Shown here: one piece after another, positions 1 through 8,410 of the stretch | Layout of the letters: the number at the start of each line of letters is the position of its first letter | Position numbering within the stretch: position 1 is the stretch's first letter | Assembly (NCBI RefSeq): GCF_000282335.1 | Contig: NZ_AKJM01000040.1 | Location: 62,001-126,000 of the forward strand | DNA length: 64,000 bases | Reading direction: 5' to 3' | From: Pseudomonas sp. GM48 | GTDB lineage: Bacteria; Pseudomonadota; Gammaproteobacteria; Pseudomonadales; Pseudomonadaceae | Notes under the pieces: model-generated | Database searches by the model: none | The model's input: the letters and a program-made list of their open reading frames with translations, nothing else | What the model was told of the DNA's origin: nothing | Translations under genes and position numbers: made by a program

Positions 1-1464
1 ATAAGCCTGCTGACAGGCTTGCACATTGTCGGCCACCGGCAGGGTTGCACTGGCCGGGTCGAGTTTCACGCAGCGCTCGCACAAGTCCGCCAGACTGTGT
101 TCGTGCCCGTTTTCCCTGGATACGCACCAGGCTGCCTGAATCGCTGCACCCAGGGCCGCAGCCTCACTTTGTTCGGTGCAGATCACGGGCGTGTTCATGG
201 TGTCGGCGACAATCTGCCGCCAGACCGGGCTTTTCGATCCGCCGCCGATCAGGCAAATGTTGCGGCTTTGTAAGCCATTGCGGCGTATCAGGTCCAGTCC
301 GTAACGCAAGCCGAACGTCGTGCCTTCGACCACTGCGCGGCACAGGTTGGCCCGGGTCAGGTTGGTCATGGTCAGGCCCGACAGACTGGCGCTGGCATGG
401 GGCAGGGCGGGTACCCGCTCGCCGTTGAAGAACGGCAGCATGCTCACACCTTCGGCACCGATCGGCGCCTGGGCAACCAGTTCGTTGAACTGATCGATAT
501 CGAGGTCCAGCAGGTCGCGGATCAGGCCAGTGGCATTGGTCAGGTTCATGGTGCAGATCAATGGCAGCCAGCCGCCACTGGAAGAACAGAAGGTGGCGAC
601 CGCAGCATCCGGGGCGACGTTCGGCCTGTCTGAATAGGCGTACACCGTGCCCGAGGAGCCGAGGCTCATGGTGATTGCGCCGGGCTGGATGTTGCCGGTG
701 CCGATGGCTCCCATCATGTTGTCGCCGCCGCCACTGGACACCAGCGCCCGGGGATTGATGCCCAGGTGTTCGGCAATGCCCGGCAGAATCGTGCCGACCG
801 CCTGGTGGGCATCGATCAGCTCCGGTAGCGCGGCCTGCAGGCGTCCGCTCGGGTCGATGTCGCGCAGCAGTTGCAGATCCCACTGGCGAGTACGCACGTT
901 GAAATACCCGGTACCCGAAGCATCACCGTATTCGCTGCAACTGCGGCCAGTGAGCCAATGGTTGAGGTAGTCGTGGGGCAGCAAAATGTGGGCGATCCGG
1001 GAAAACACCTCGGGGTGCTGCTCTTTGGTCCAGAGCAGTTTGGATAAGGTATAGCCCGGCGCGATGACCACACCGAGGCGTTCCAGCGACGCCTTTTCGC
1101 CACCCAGATCGGCCAGCAGTCGGTAATTCTCCGGCGTGGTTTCGGTGTCGCACCAGAGCTTGGCCGGACGCAGCACCTGGCCCTGATCGTCGAGCAGCAC
1201 CAGGCCATGTTGTTGGCCGGACACGCCAATGCCGAGGATCGACTGGCCATCGACTTTGGCCGCGAGCAATGCGCGGCGGGTGGCGGTGGCGAAGGCTTCC
1301 AGCCACTGCTGGGTGTCCTGTTCGCGGCGGCCATTGGGGCCGCTGATCAGGCTGTGGCTGGCGGCTCCCTGGCCAAGCACTTCACCACTGACCGTGTCGA
1401 GGATGATGGCTTTGGTGCCTTGGGTGCCGCAGTCGATGCCGAGGAAGAGTTGTTGGTTTGGCAT
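1..1464 (-). CDS. mtlY: Xylulokinase (FGGY family), 3' end outside window
   Basis: This gene phosphorylates D-xylulose (from arabitol oxidation) to xylulose 5-phosphate in the cytoplasm. The translation starts MPNQQLFLGIDCGTQGTKA, the FGGY N-terminal phosphate-binding segment. It continues with GVSGQQHG, WCDTET and GGGDNMMGAIGTG, which fit XylB-type sugar kinases and include the catalytic Asp region. About 487 codons are visible, close to full family length, so only the last few residues and the stop are missing. The ATG at 1464 follows AAGGATCC, a good ribosome binding site. It is the distal gene of the mtl operon, 145 bases after mtlD with a REP doublet between them. In P. fluorescens a fructokinase (mtlZ) follows, which would lie left of the window. 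The symbol rests on this synteny. Confidence 0.93.
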   Translation of the reverse strand, partial: MPNQQLFLGIDCGTQGTKAIILDTVSGEVLGQGAASHSLISGPNGRREQDTQQWLEAFATATRRALLAAKVDGQSILGIGVSGQQHGLVLLDDQGQVLRPAKLWCDTETTPENYRLLADLGGEKASLERLGVVIAPGYTLSKLLWTKEQHPEVFSRIAHILLPHDYLNHWLTGRSCSEYGDASGTGYFNVRTRQWDLQLLRDIDPSGRLQAALPELIDAHQAVGTILPGIAEHLGINPRALVSSGGGDNMMGAIGTGNIQPGAITMSLGSSGTVYAYSDRPNVAPDAAVATFCSSSGGWLPLICTMNLTNATGLIRDLLDLDIDQFNELVAQAPIGAEGVSMLPFFNGERVPALPHASASLSGLTMTNLTRANLCRAVVEGTTFGLRYGLDLIRRNGLQSRNICLIGGGSKSPVWRQIVADTMNTPVICTEQSEAAALGAAIQAAWCVSRENGHEHSLADLCERCVKLDPASATLPVADNVQACQQAY

Positions 1465-1506
1465 AGTGGATCCTTGGATCATTCAACATAAATGTCGCCT
1501 GTCAGG

Positions 1507-1590
1507 CCGCCTTCGCGAGCAAGCCCGCTCCCACAGTAATTGTGTTCGCCAGCACTTCAGTGTGGGAGCGGGCTTGCTCGCGAAGACGGC
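1507..1590. repeat. REP doublet (REPIN-like) between mtlD and mtlY
   Basis: Two inverted copies of a Pseudomonas REP sequence face each other. The left arm at 1507-1535 contains TTCGCGAGCAAGCCCGCTCC and the right arm at 1561-1589 is its reverse complement, with about 25 bases between. It can form a long hairpin in the mtl mRNA. The same core occurs at 6178-6268 and a variant at 4249-4348. Confidence 0.93.
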
Positions 1591-1609
1591 AGCAGCTCCA
1601 CCGCAGGAC

Positions 1610-3082
1610 TTACGCCAACACTCGTTCCAGCGTCCGCGACACCCCAACCTCGCGCAAACTGTTGCAGCACCACTCGAACGCCGCGACAAACTCCGGCGAG
1701 CGCGCAATCGCCGTACCAAAAATCTCCTCGACCGCCAGCAACCGCTGGGTAATCAGCACATCATCGGCCACCAACGCCTGGCAGAATGCTGCACGCGGGT
1801 CTGCAATCGCGTAGGTCTCGCCATGCTCATCCACGCCTTTGAGGTACAACGCCCAGGCCGCCACCACCAGTGCTGCACGCTTGGTCTCGCGGCCATCGGC
1901 GATCAGGCGGTTGATGGTCGGTACGGTGAATTTCGGAAACTTTGACGAGCCATCCGAACACACCCGTTCAAGCTGATCGGCAATCGCCTGGTTGGAGAAA
2001 CGCGCCACCAGGGTGTTCTTGTACTCGCTCAGATCGATTCCCGGCACTGGGGCCAGTTGCGGCGTCACGTCCAGGTCCATGTAGGCGTGCATGTAGCGTA
2101 CGAACAACGGATCGTTCATGGTCTCGTGGACGAAGCGGTAACCCTTGAGGAATCCCAGGTACGTCAGCGCCAGATGACTGCCGTTGAGCAGCTTGATCTT
2201 CATTTCTTCGTAGGGTGTGACGTCGTCGGTGAACTGCACGCCGACCTTTTCCCAGGCCGGGCGCCCGTTGACGAACTTGTCTTCCAGCACCCATTGCACA
2301 AAAGGCTCGCAGACCACCGGCCAGGCATCGTCCAGCCCATGCTGGTCCGCCAGTTGCAGACGGTGCCGGTTGCTGGTCATCGGCGTGATGCGGTCGACCA
2401 TGGCGTTGGGGAAGCTGACGTTGGCGTCGATCCAGTCGCGCAGTTCGCTGTCGTGCAAGGCTGCGAAGGCCAGCAGGGCCTTGCGGGTGACGGCGCCGTT
2501 GTGCGGCAGGTTATCGCAGGACATCAGGGTGAAGGCCGCGCTGCCGGCAGCGCGGCGCCTGGCCAATGCGGCACAGAGGAAGCCGAACACGGTTTTCGGG
2601 GTGTCGGGGTGCGCCAGGTCATGCTGGATCTGCGGCAAGTGCGCCATGAACTCGCCGTTGCTATCGTCGATGCAGTAACCGCCTTCGGTGATGGTCAGCG
2701 AGACGATGCGGATCTCGGGGCTGGCCAGCTTGTCGATCAATGCCTGGGCATCGTCCTCGGCCAGCAGCATGTCGCGAAGGGCGCCGATCACCCGCACCTC
2801 GGTGTCGTCGCCATCGCCGAGTTCGAACAGGGTGAACAGGTAGTCCTGATCCTTGAGGTCGTCACGGGCGCGGCGGTCCTCGGCGCGCAGGCCAACACCA
2901 CAGATTGCCCAGTCCAGGCCTTCTCCGGTGTTCATCAGTGCATCGGTGTAAAACGCCTGATGGGCGCGATGGAAACCGCCGACGCCAATGTGCGCGATGC
3001 CTTGGCGGGTATCGCCCAGCGCGTAAGCAGGCAGGACCACTTCGGGAGCGAGGCGGTTGAGGTTCTGTTTGTTCAGTTTCAT
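1610..3082 (-). CDS. mtlD: Mannitol 2-dehydrogenase
   Basis: This is the NAD-dependent long-chain polyol dehydrogenase that oxidises D-mannitol to D-fructose, and also arabitol and sorbitol. With the ATG at 3082 the protein has 490 residues, the family length. The N-terminal nucleotide-binding region contains GVGGFHRAHQA at about 33-43. The catalytic residues known from the P. fluorescens enzyme fall at the same positions: Asn191 (SCDNLPHNG), Lys295, Asn300 and His303 (EEMKIKLLNGSHLAL). A longer reading from a TTG at 3109 would overlap the end of mtlK; the residues MKLNKQNL match the known start, so 3082 is preferred. mtlK ends 16 bases upstream, so the two are co-transcribed. The enzyme is cytoplasmic and uses substrate delivered by MtlEFGK. 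Confidence 0.97.
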   Translation of the reverse strand: MKLNKQNLNRLAPEVVLPAYALGDTRQGIAHIGVGGFHRAHQAFYTDALMNTGEGLDWAICGVGLRAEDRRARDDLKDQDYLFTLFELGDGDDTEVRVIGALRDMLLAEDDAQALIDKLASPEIRIVSLTITEGGYCIDDSNGEFMAHLPQIQHDLAHPDTPKTVFGFLCAALARRRAAGSAAFTLMSCDNLPHNGAVTRKALLAFAALHDSELRDWIDANVSFPNAMVDRITPMTSNRHRLQLADQHGLDDAWPVVCEPFVQWVLEDKFVNGRPAWEKVGVQFTDDVTPYEEMKIKLLNGSHLALTYLGFLKGYRFVHETMNDPLFVRYMHAYMDLDVTPQLAPVPGIDLSEYKNTLVARFSNQAIADQLERVCSDGSSKFPKFTVPTINRLIADGRETKRAALVVAAWALYLKGVDEHGETYAIADPRAAFCQALVADDVLITQRLLAVEEIFGTAIARSPEFVAAFEWCCNSLREVGVSRTLERVLA

Positions 3083-3098
3083 CGCAGGCACTCTGAAG

Positions 3099-4202
3099 TC
3101 AGGCAGCAACGCGCAACGGGCGGGTCAACGCCACGCCGCTGGCATCGAACAAATGGCAGTGTTGCGCATCCAGGTGCAGGCTCAGGGGCTCGCCGTAGCG
3201 GCTGGCCAGATCGCCGCGAACACGCATAGTCAGGGCTTCGCCGGACGACGTCAGGACGTGACAGAACGTGTCGCTGCCCAGGCGTTCGCTGACATCGGCG
3301 GTGACCTGCAGGGTGCAGTCACCCGGTTTGGCCAGTTCCAGATGCTCCGGGCGAATGCCCAGCGTCACCGCACCCCCGACGCTCAGATGGGATCCGCTCA
3401 AGGGCAGGTTGATGCGTGTTCCGGCGTCCAGTTGCACTTCGCAGCCGCGGCTGTCGACGCGGCTGACCTTGCCCTTGAGGAAGCCCATTTTCGGCGTGCC
3501 CAGGAAACCGGCGACGAACAGGTTCGCAGGCTGGTGATAAAGATCCAGCGGCGAGCCGACTTGCTCGATCTTGCCGCCATTGAGTACGACGACTTTGTCG
3601 GCCATGGTCATGGCTTCGACCTGATCGTGAGTCACGTAGATCATCGTGGCTTGCAGTTCTTTGTGCAGGCGCAACAGTTCCAGACGCATCTGCACCCGCA
3701 GGGCTGCATCGAGGTTGGACAACGGTTCGTCGAACAGGAAGATTTTCGGGTTGCGCACGATGGCCCGGCCAATCGCCACGCGCTGGCGCTGGCCGCCGGA
3801 CAGTTGCTTGGGCTTGCGCTCCAGCATCGGCCCCAGCTCGAGGATGCGCGCCGCTTCGCTGACCTTTTTCTCCACTTCGGCTTTCGCTACGCCAGCCAGG
3901 TCGAGGGCGAACGACATGTTCTTGCGCACGCTCATGTGCGGGTACAGGGCGTAGGTCTGGAATACCATCGCCAGGTCGCGCTTGGCCGGGCTCACTTCGG
4001 TGATGTCGCGGCCGTCGAGCTCGATGGTGCCGCCGCTGACTTCTTCGAGCCCCGCGATCAGCCGCAACAGCGTGGATTTACCGCAGCCCGACGGGCCGAC
4101 GAAGACCACGAATTCCTTGTCGTTCACTTCAAGGTCAATGCCCTTGATGATGGAAAAGCCTTCGAAGCCTTTGTGCAGATTCTTGATTTTCAGATTGGCC
4201 AT
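3099..4202 (-). CDS. mtlK: Polyol ABC transporter ATP-binding protein
   Basis: This 367-residue ATPase energises mannitol/sorbitol/arabitol uptake. It has a MalK/UgpC layout. The ABC domain has Walker [10 protein letters not shown] at 36-44, the signature LSGGQRQR from 134 and Walker B IFLFDEP near 154-160. It is followed by a C-terminal MOBE/TOBE-type regulatory domain from about 240. The ATG at 4202 follows GGAGG. It lies downstream of mtlG and 16 bases upstream of mtlD. The gap to mtlG is about 170 bases and is mostly a REP doublet. Nothing is missing from the ATPase motifs. Confidence 0.97.
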   Translation of the reverse strand: MANLKIKNLHKGFEGFSIIKGIDLEVNDKEFVVFVGPSGCGKSTLLRLIAGLEEVSGGTIELDGRDITEVSPAKRDLAMVFQTYALYPHMSVRKNMSFALDLAGVAKAEVEKKVSEAARILELGPMLERKPKQLSGGQRQRVAIGRAIVRNPKIFLFDEPLSNLDAALRVQMRLELLRLHKELQATMIYVTHDQVEAMTMADKVVVLNGGKIEQVGSPLDLYHQPANLFVAGFLGTPKMGFLKGKVSRVDSRGCEVQLDAGTRINLPLSGSHLSVGGAVTLGIRPEHLELAKPGDCTLQVTADVSERLGSDTFCHVLTSSGEALTMRVRGDLASRYGEPLSLHLDAQHCHLFDASGVALTRPLRVAA

Positions 4203-4248
4203 GGTGATGGGCCTCCGCTTGTTTTATTCGTTAAACCGGACTGTTTTC

Positions 4249-4348
4249 TGTAGGAGCGAGCTTGCTCGCGAAAAACGTCCGGACAATGAGTTCTTTCAGG
4301 CAGCGTGCGTTATCGTTCACGTCCATCGCGAGCAAGCTCGCTCCTACA
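4249..4348. repeat. REP doublet (REPIN-like) between mtlG and mtlK
   Basis: Inverted arms TGTAGGAGCGAGCTTGCTCG (from 4249) and its complement (4326-4348) are separated by about 54 bases. This is a sequence variant (GAGC instead of GGGC core, TGTAGGAG end) of the elements at 1507 and 6178. Confidence 0.93.
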
Positions 4349-4373
4349 GGGGAACGCGTTTGGCGGGCGATCT

Positions 4374-5204
4374 TCATTTCACGGCGCCGAACGACAGGCC
4401 GCGCACCAGTTGTTTCTGGCTGATCCAGCCGAAGATCAGGATCGGTGCGCAGGCCAGGGTCGAGACCGCTGACAACTTGGCCCAGAACAGCCCTTCGGGG
4501 CTCGAATACGAGGCGATCAACGCGGTCAGTGGCGCGGCTTTCGACGAGGTCAGGTTCAGCGACCAGAACGCCTCGTTCCAGCACAGGATCAGCGACAGCA
4601 GCACCGTGGACGCCAGGCCGCCCTTGGCGATGGGCAGCAATACCCGGAGCATTTCCTGCGTCAGCGTTGCGCCGTCCAGGCGTGCGGCTTCGAGGATGTC
4701 CCTGGGGATGTCCTTGAAGTAGGTGTAAATCATCCAGACCACGATCGGCAGGTTGATCAGCGTGTAGATCACGATCAGCGCGATCCGCGTGTCGAGCAGG
4801 CCGAAACTCTTGGCCAGCAGGTAGATCGGCATCAGCACGCCCACCGGCGGTAGCATCTTGGTCGAGAGCATCCACAGCAGCGTGCCTCTGGTGCGCTGGG
4901 TTTCGTAGAACGCCATGGAGTAGGCCGCCGGCACCGCGATCAGCAGGCACAGGGCCGTGGCGCTGAAGGAAATCACCACCGAGTTCCAGGCAAAACTGAA
5001 GTAATCACTGCGCTCGTTGATGTGCAGGTAGTTCTCCAGCGTTGGCATGAAAATGAATTGCGGCGGCGTGGCGAAGGCATCGATTTCGGTCTTGAAACTG
5101 GTCATGACCATCCAGAAGATCGGGAAGAAAATCAGGATCGCAATGGCCCAGGCCAACGTACCGAGCAGCAGGCTTTGCAGGCGACGGGATTGTTGAAGAG
5201 TCAT
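4374..5204 (-). CDS. mtlG: Polyol ABC transporter permease MtlG
   Basis: This is one of the two inner-membrane permeases of the mannitol importer (MalG-like, binding-protein-dependent transport family). It has 276 residues from the ATG at 5204 (MTLQQSRRLQSLL). The first membrane segment is at about 12-33 (LAWAIAILIFFPIFWMVM). The EAA loop that contacts the ATPase is recognisable as EAARLDGATLTQEM in the C-terminal half. It starts 8 bases after the end of mtlF, so coupled expression is likely. A much longer open frame upstream is only a shadow of mtlF. Confidence 0.96.
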   Translation of the reverse strand: MTLQQSRRLQSLLLGTLAWAIAILIFFPIFWMVMTSFKTEIDAFATPPQFIFMPTLENYLHINERSDYFSFAWNSVVISFSATALCLLIAVPAAYSMAFYETQRTRGTLLWMLSTKMLPPVGVLMPIYLLAKSFGLLDTRIALIVIYTLINLPIVVWMIYTYFKDIPRDILEAARLDGATLTQEMLRVLLPIAKGGLASTVLLSLILCWNEAFWSLNLTSSKAAPLTALIASYSSPEGLFWAKLSAVSTLACAPILIFGWISQKQLVRGLSFGAVK

Positions 5205-5212
5205 GGCAGGCC

Positions 5213-6157
5213 TCAGGCTTTGTCGGTCAGGTTTTTGCCGATCATCCGCACCAGGATGATCGCGGCGATGTTGGCGATGACCACGGCGATCAAACCGCCC
5301 GCCGAGGCCATGCCGACGTCGAACTGCACCAGCGCCTGGTTGTAGATCAGATAGGCGAGGTTGGTCGAGGCGTAGCCGGGGCCGCCGTTGGTGGTGGTGA
5401 AGATTTCGGCGAACACCGAGAGCAGGAAGATGGTTTCGATCATCACCACCACCGCAATCGGCCGCGCCAGGTGCGGCAGGGTCAGGTGCCAGAAAATCGC
5501 GACAGGCCCGGCCCCGTCCAGGCGTGCGGCTTCTTTCTGTTCCTGGTCGAGGGACTGCATGGCGGTCATCAGGATCAGGATCGCGAACGGCAGCCATTGC
5601 CACGAGACAATGATGATGATCGACAGCAGCGGATAGTGCGCCAGCCAGTCCACCGGCTGTGCGCCGAACAGTTTCCAGACGTAGGCGAGAATCCCCGACA
5701 CCGGATGGAAAATCAGGTTCTTCCAGATCAGCGCACCGACGGTGGGCATGATGAAGAACGGTGAGATCAGCATCACCCGCACGATGCCGCGACCGAAGAA
5801 CTCACTGGCCTCCAGTAGCGCACTGATCAGCACCCCGAATACCACGCTGATCAGCAGCACGCTGCCCACCAGCAACAGCGTGTTGCTGGCGCCGGGCAGG
5901 AAACCCGAATCCGTCAGGAAGTAGGTGAAGTTCTCGATGCCGACAAATTCGTTTTCACCCGGATTGAGCAGGTTGTAGCGGATCATCGAGAAGTAGAGGG
6001 TCATGCCCAGCGGCACGATCATCCACAACAGCAGCAGTGCCACCGAAGGGCTGACCAGAAACCAGCCGGGATTGGCCACGCGGCTTTTGTGTTGCGGTTG
6101 GACAATGTCCATGTGAGCTTTGGCAGTTGATGTATTCATGGCATTAAACCGATTCAT
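5213..6157 (-). CDS. mtlF: Polyol ABC transporter permease MtlF
   Basis: This is the MalF-like partner permease of MtlG, with about 308-314 residues. It has a hydrophobic first segment (FLVSPSVALLLLWMIVPLGM), several further membrane helices and the EAA motif KEAARLDGAGPVAIF. Two ATGs are possible. The one at 6157 has an AGGT a few bases upstream. The one at 6139 (MNTSTAKAH) agrees with how I recall the homologues starting but has no visible ribosome binding site. The gap to mtlE (about 140 bases) holds a REP doublet, which may help set the binding protein above the permeases in expression; that is inference. Confidence 0.95.
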   Translation of the reverse strand: MNRFNAMNTSTAKAHMDIVQPQHKSRVANPGWFLVSPSVALLLLWMIVPLGMTLYFSMIRYNLLNPGENEFVGIENFTYFLTDSGFLPGASNTLLLVGSVLLISVVFGVLISALLEASEFFGRGIVRVMLISPFFIMPTVGALIWKNLIFHPVSGILAYVWKLFGAQPVDWLAHYPLLSIIIIVSWQWLPFAILILMTAMQSLDQEQKEAARLDGAGPVAIFWHLTLPHLARPIAVVVMIETIFLLSVFAEIFTTTNGGPGYASTNLAYLIYNQALVQFDVGMASAGGLIAVVIANIAAIILVRMIGKNLTDKA

Positions 6158-6177
6158 TCAGACCTACGAAGATCCAA

Positions 6178-6268
6178 TGTGGGAGCGGGCTTGCTCGCGA
6201 AGGCGATGGTTCAGTCACGAATATTCGGCGGATGCACCGGCCTCTTCGCGAGCAAGCCCGCTCCCACA
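6178..6268. repeat. REP doublet (REPIN-like) between mtlE and mtlF
   Basis: Left arm 6178-6206 (TGTGGGAGCGGGCTTGCTCG...) and right arm 6241-6268 are inverted complements separated by about 34 bases. They belong to the same family as the element at 1507-1590. A hairpin here follows the binding-protein gene, where 3' mRNA stabilisation is a known role of such repeats in ABC importer operons. Confidence 0.93.
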
Positions 6269-6295
6269 CAAGGCAAGAGCAGGGAAGTGCGGGGG

Positions 6296-7606
6296 TTACT
6301 TGGGATAACCCGCGCGCTTCATTTCGCGCTCGGTGGTTTGCTGGGCCGCCGCCAGGGCCTGGTCGACCGTAGTCTGGCCGATCAGCGCCGCGGAGAAGGA
6401 TTTGCCGACCTGAGTACCAATGCCCTGGAACTCGGGAATGGTCACCAACTGGATGCCGATGTACGGCACGGGCCTGGCACCCGGCTTGCCCGGGTCCGCG
6501 GCCTTGAGCGATTCCAGCGTAACCTTGGCGAATGGTGCCGCACTCAAGTACGCCTCACTGTAGGTCGAGGCACGGGTTCCCGGCGGCACGTTGGCGATGC
6601 CGTCCTTTTCCGCGACCAGTGCGCTGTACTCCCTGGAGGTGGCCCAGGCGCTGAAGGTTTTCGCGGCGTCCTTGGCTTTGGAACTGGTCGGAATGGCCAG
6701 CGCCCAGGAATACAACCAGGCCGAGCCCTTGTCGGTGACCTGGTGCGGCGCATAGGTGAAACCGACGTGATCGGCGACCTTGCTCTGGGCCTTGTCGGTG
6801 ACGAACGAGCCGGCGACGCTGGCGTCGACCCAGATCGCGCATTTACCGCTGTTGAACAACGCCAGGTTTTCATTAAAACCATTGCTCGACGCGCCCGGCG
6901 GGCCGGATTTCTTCATGGTGTCGACGTAGAAGTTCAGCGCATTTTTCCATTCGGGAGCGTTGAATTCCGCTTGCCACTTTTCATCGAACCAGCGCGCGCC
7001 ATAGGCGTTGGCGACGGTGGTGATCAGCGCCATGTTCTCGCCCCAGCCGGCCTTGCCGCGCAGGCAGATGCCGTACTGTTCCTGCTCGGGTTTGTTCAGT
7101 TTGGCGGCGAACTCACCGATCTGCTCCCAGCTCGGGTGCTCGGGCATGTTCAGGCCAGCGTCCTTGAACAGATCGGTACGGTAATAGGTAATCGAGCTTT
7201 CGGCGTAGAACGGCAGGGCATACAGCGACCCCTTCACCGACAGGCCTTCACGCACCGATGGAAACACGTCGTCGAGGGCATAACTGGCCGGCAAATCCTT
7301 CATCGGCTCCAGCCAGCCCTTGGCGCCCCAGAGTGCGGCTTCGTACATGCCGATGGTCAGCACATCGAACTGCCCGCCCTGGGTGGCGATGTCGGTGGTC
7401 AGGCGCTGGCGCAGGACGTTTTCTTCGAGGACCACCCAATTGAGCTTGATGTCCGGGTGCTCGGCCTCGAAGGTTTTCGAGAGCTTTTGCATGCGGATCA
7501 TGTCGCTGTTGTTGACGGTGGCGATGGTCAGGGTCTGGGCGCCAAGGCTGACGCTGCTGAGGGTCATGCAGGTGAGGGTAAGCAGAGCTTTTACCGAAGG
7601 TTGCAT
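6296..7606 (-). CDS. mtlE: Polyol ABC transporter periplasmic binding protein
   Basis: This is the solute-binding protein that captures mannitol and related polyols in the periplasm and delivers them to MtlFG. It has 436 residues, with a Sec signal peptide (MQPSVKALLTLTCMTLSSVSLGA) and mature protein starting near QTLTIATVNN. The size and segments such as YGICLRGKAGWGENMA fit the MalE/UgpB-like family 1 extracellular proteins. The ATG at 7606 is preceded by AAGGAG. It is the first structural gene of the mtl operon. The 230 bases upstream carry a 15-base direct repeat that could bind MtlR. Confidence 0.96.
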   Translation of the reverse strand: MQPSVKALLTLTCMTLSSVSLGAQTLTIATVNNSDMIRMQKLSKTFEAEHPDIKLNWVVLEENVLRQRLTTDIATQGGQFDVLTIGMYEAALWGAKGWLEPMKDLPASYALDDVFPSVREGLSVKGSLYALPFYAESSITYYRTDLFKDAGLNMPEHPSWEQIGEFAAKLNKPEQEQYGICLRGKAGWGENMALITTVANAYGARWFDEKWQAEFNAPEWKNALNFYVDTMKKSGPPGASSNGFNENLALFNSGKCAIWVDASVAGSFVTDKAQSKVADHVGFTYAPHQVTDKGSAWLYSWALAIPTSSKAKDAAKTFSAWATSREYSALVAEKDGIANVPPGTRASTYSEAYLSAAPFAKVTLESLKAADPGKPGARPVPYIGIQLVTIPEFQGIGTQVGKSFSAALIGQTTVDQALAAAQQTTEREMKRAGYPK

Positions 7607-7662
7607 CGTGCACTCCTTTTCTGCACCCGGCGGGATACAGAAGGACAGTTATTGTTTTTGTG

Positions 7663-7712
7663 TCTTCCGATGGCAGGAAGAATCTGTGCTGATTACATCC
7701 TTCAATGGCAGG
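7663..7712 (-). promoter_or_regulatory. Candidate MtlR operator: direct repeat upstream of mtlE
   Basis: TCTTCCGATGGCAGG (7663-7677) and TCCTTCAATGGCAGG (7698-7712) match at 12 of 15 bases and lie 35 bases apart, 57-106 bases before the mtlE start. AraC-type activators commonly bind direct repeats just upstream of the promoter, so this is a reasonable MtlR target. I cannot compare it with the experimentally defined site. Confidence 0.4.
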
Positions 7713-7792
7713 CGAGACAAATCATCCGTCGCACCTTGATCGATACTTTTTTGCACTAGATCGTCTTGATAGCTACACATTGCGCATAGCGG

Positions 7793-7831
7793 GAGCACTG
7801 ACTGGGCAATTATTTTTGCCAGTCAGTGCTC
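7793..7831 (-). terminator. Strong hairpin after the 7838-8257 gene
   Basis: GAGCACTGACTGG(G)CAA pairs with TTGCCAGTCAGTGCTC across a short AT-rich loop. It lies immediately 3' of the hypothetical gene on the minus strand and upstream of the mtlE promoter. No T-run follows on that strand, so it is not a textbook intrinsic terminator. It could end transcription weakly or protect the 3' end. Confidence 0.5.
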
Positions 7832-7837
7832 ACATTC

Positions 7838-8257
7838 TTACCTTGGGGCTCTAACTTTGATTTGGTTGATCTTACAGTTATTACCACTGGCTAAACCAAC
7901 TTCCAGAGATACCTTGCCATGTGCGTCAGCTTTCACGTCGATAAAAACATATTCCGAAAAATTACCTTTGCTGACGGGGCCATATTCGCTGTTACCCTCT
8001 GCATGCGTTACACGTAATGTTTGATTGTCCTGTAGTGCACTCAGCGTCACACCGACCTGTACAAACGCATGGGGTGTGACAACTGTGTCGAATGTTTTTC
8101 TCAGACGATTAGTGGTCCAGGCGTAATATGGGCTTTCTGGGGTAGCCTCATTCCCGATGGAGCCTGACCCGCTCCAGCCAAACTTTTCATTGGGAGCAAG
8201 TGTGGCTGTTTCATTAAAAGACAAAGGGGCAATTTTTTCTTTTGTATTATTAGACAT
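7838..8257 (-). CDS. Hypothetical protein inserted between mtlR and mtlE
   Basis: This is an unrecognised 139-residue protein. The ATG at 8257 (MSNNTKEKIAPL) has AGGAT just upstream and is preferred to an in-frame start at 8323. The protein has no signal peptide or membrane segment. It is rich in Ser, Thr, Asn and alternating hydrophobic residues (FVQVGVTLSAL, SEYVFIDVKAD, GKVSLEVGL), which suggests a small all-beta fold. The gene is clearly AT-richer than the mtl genes around it. As I recall, mtlR adjoins mtlE in P. fluorescens, so this looks like an acquired gene sitting in the regulatory gap. No function can be assigned. Confidence 0.7.
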   Translation of the reverse strand: MSNNTKEKIAPLSFNETATLAPNEKFGWSGSGSIGNEATPESPYYAWTTNRLRKTFDTVVTPHAFVQVGVTLSALQDNQTLRVTHAEGNSEYGPVSKGNFSEYVFIDVKADAHGKVSLEVGLASGNNCKINQIKVRAPR

Positions 8258-8410
8258 ATCCTGAATCTCCAGCGTGCAGATGAAATATCGGAATTGATAT
8301 TTGCTCAGTTCAAGATATGGCATGTTTGTCGGTATGGTCTACTGTCAGAAATAACAGGTTTTACCAGTTTTTTTATTTGGCACCCATGATCGACCCATCC
8401 CTAGCATCTT

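Noticed and set aside
2057-4253. Long plus-strand open frames opposite mtlD and mtlK (about 390 and 398 codons)
   Set aside because: Shadows of mtlD and mtlK; low-complexity translations with no family resemblance.
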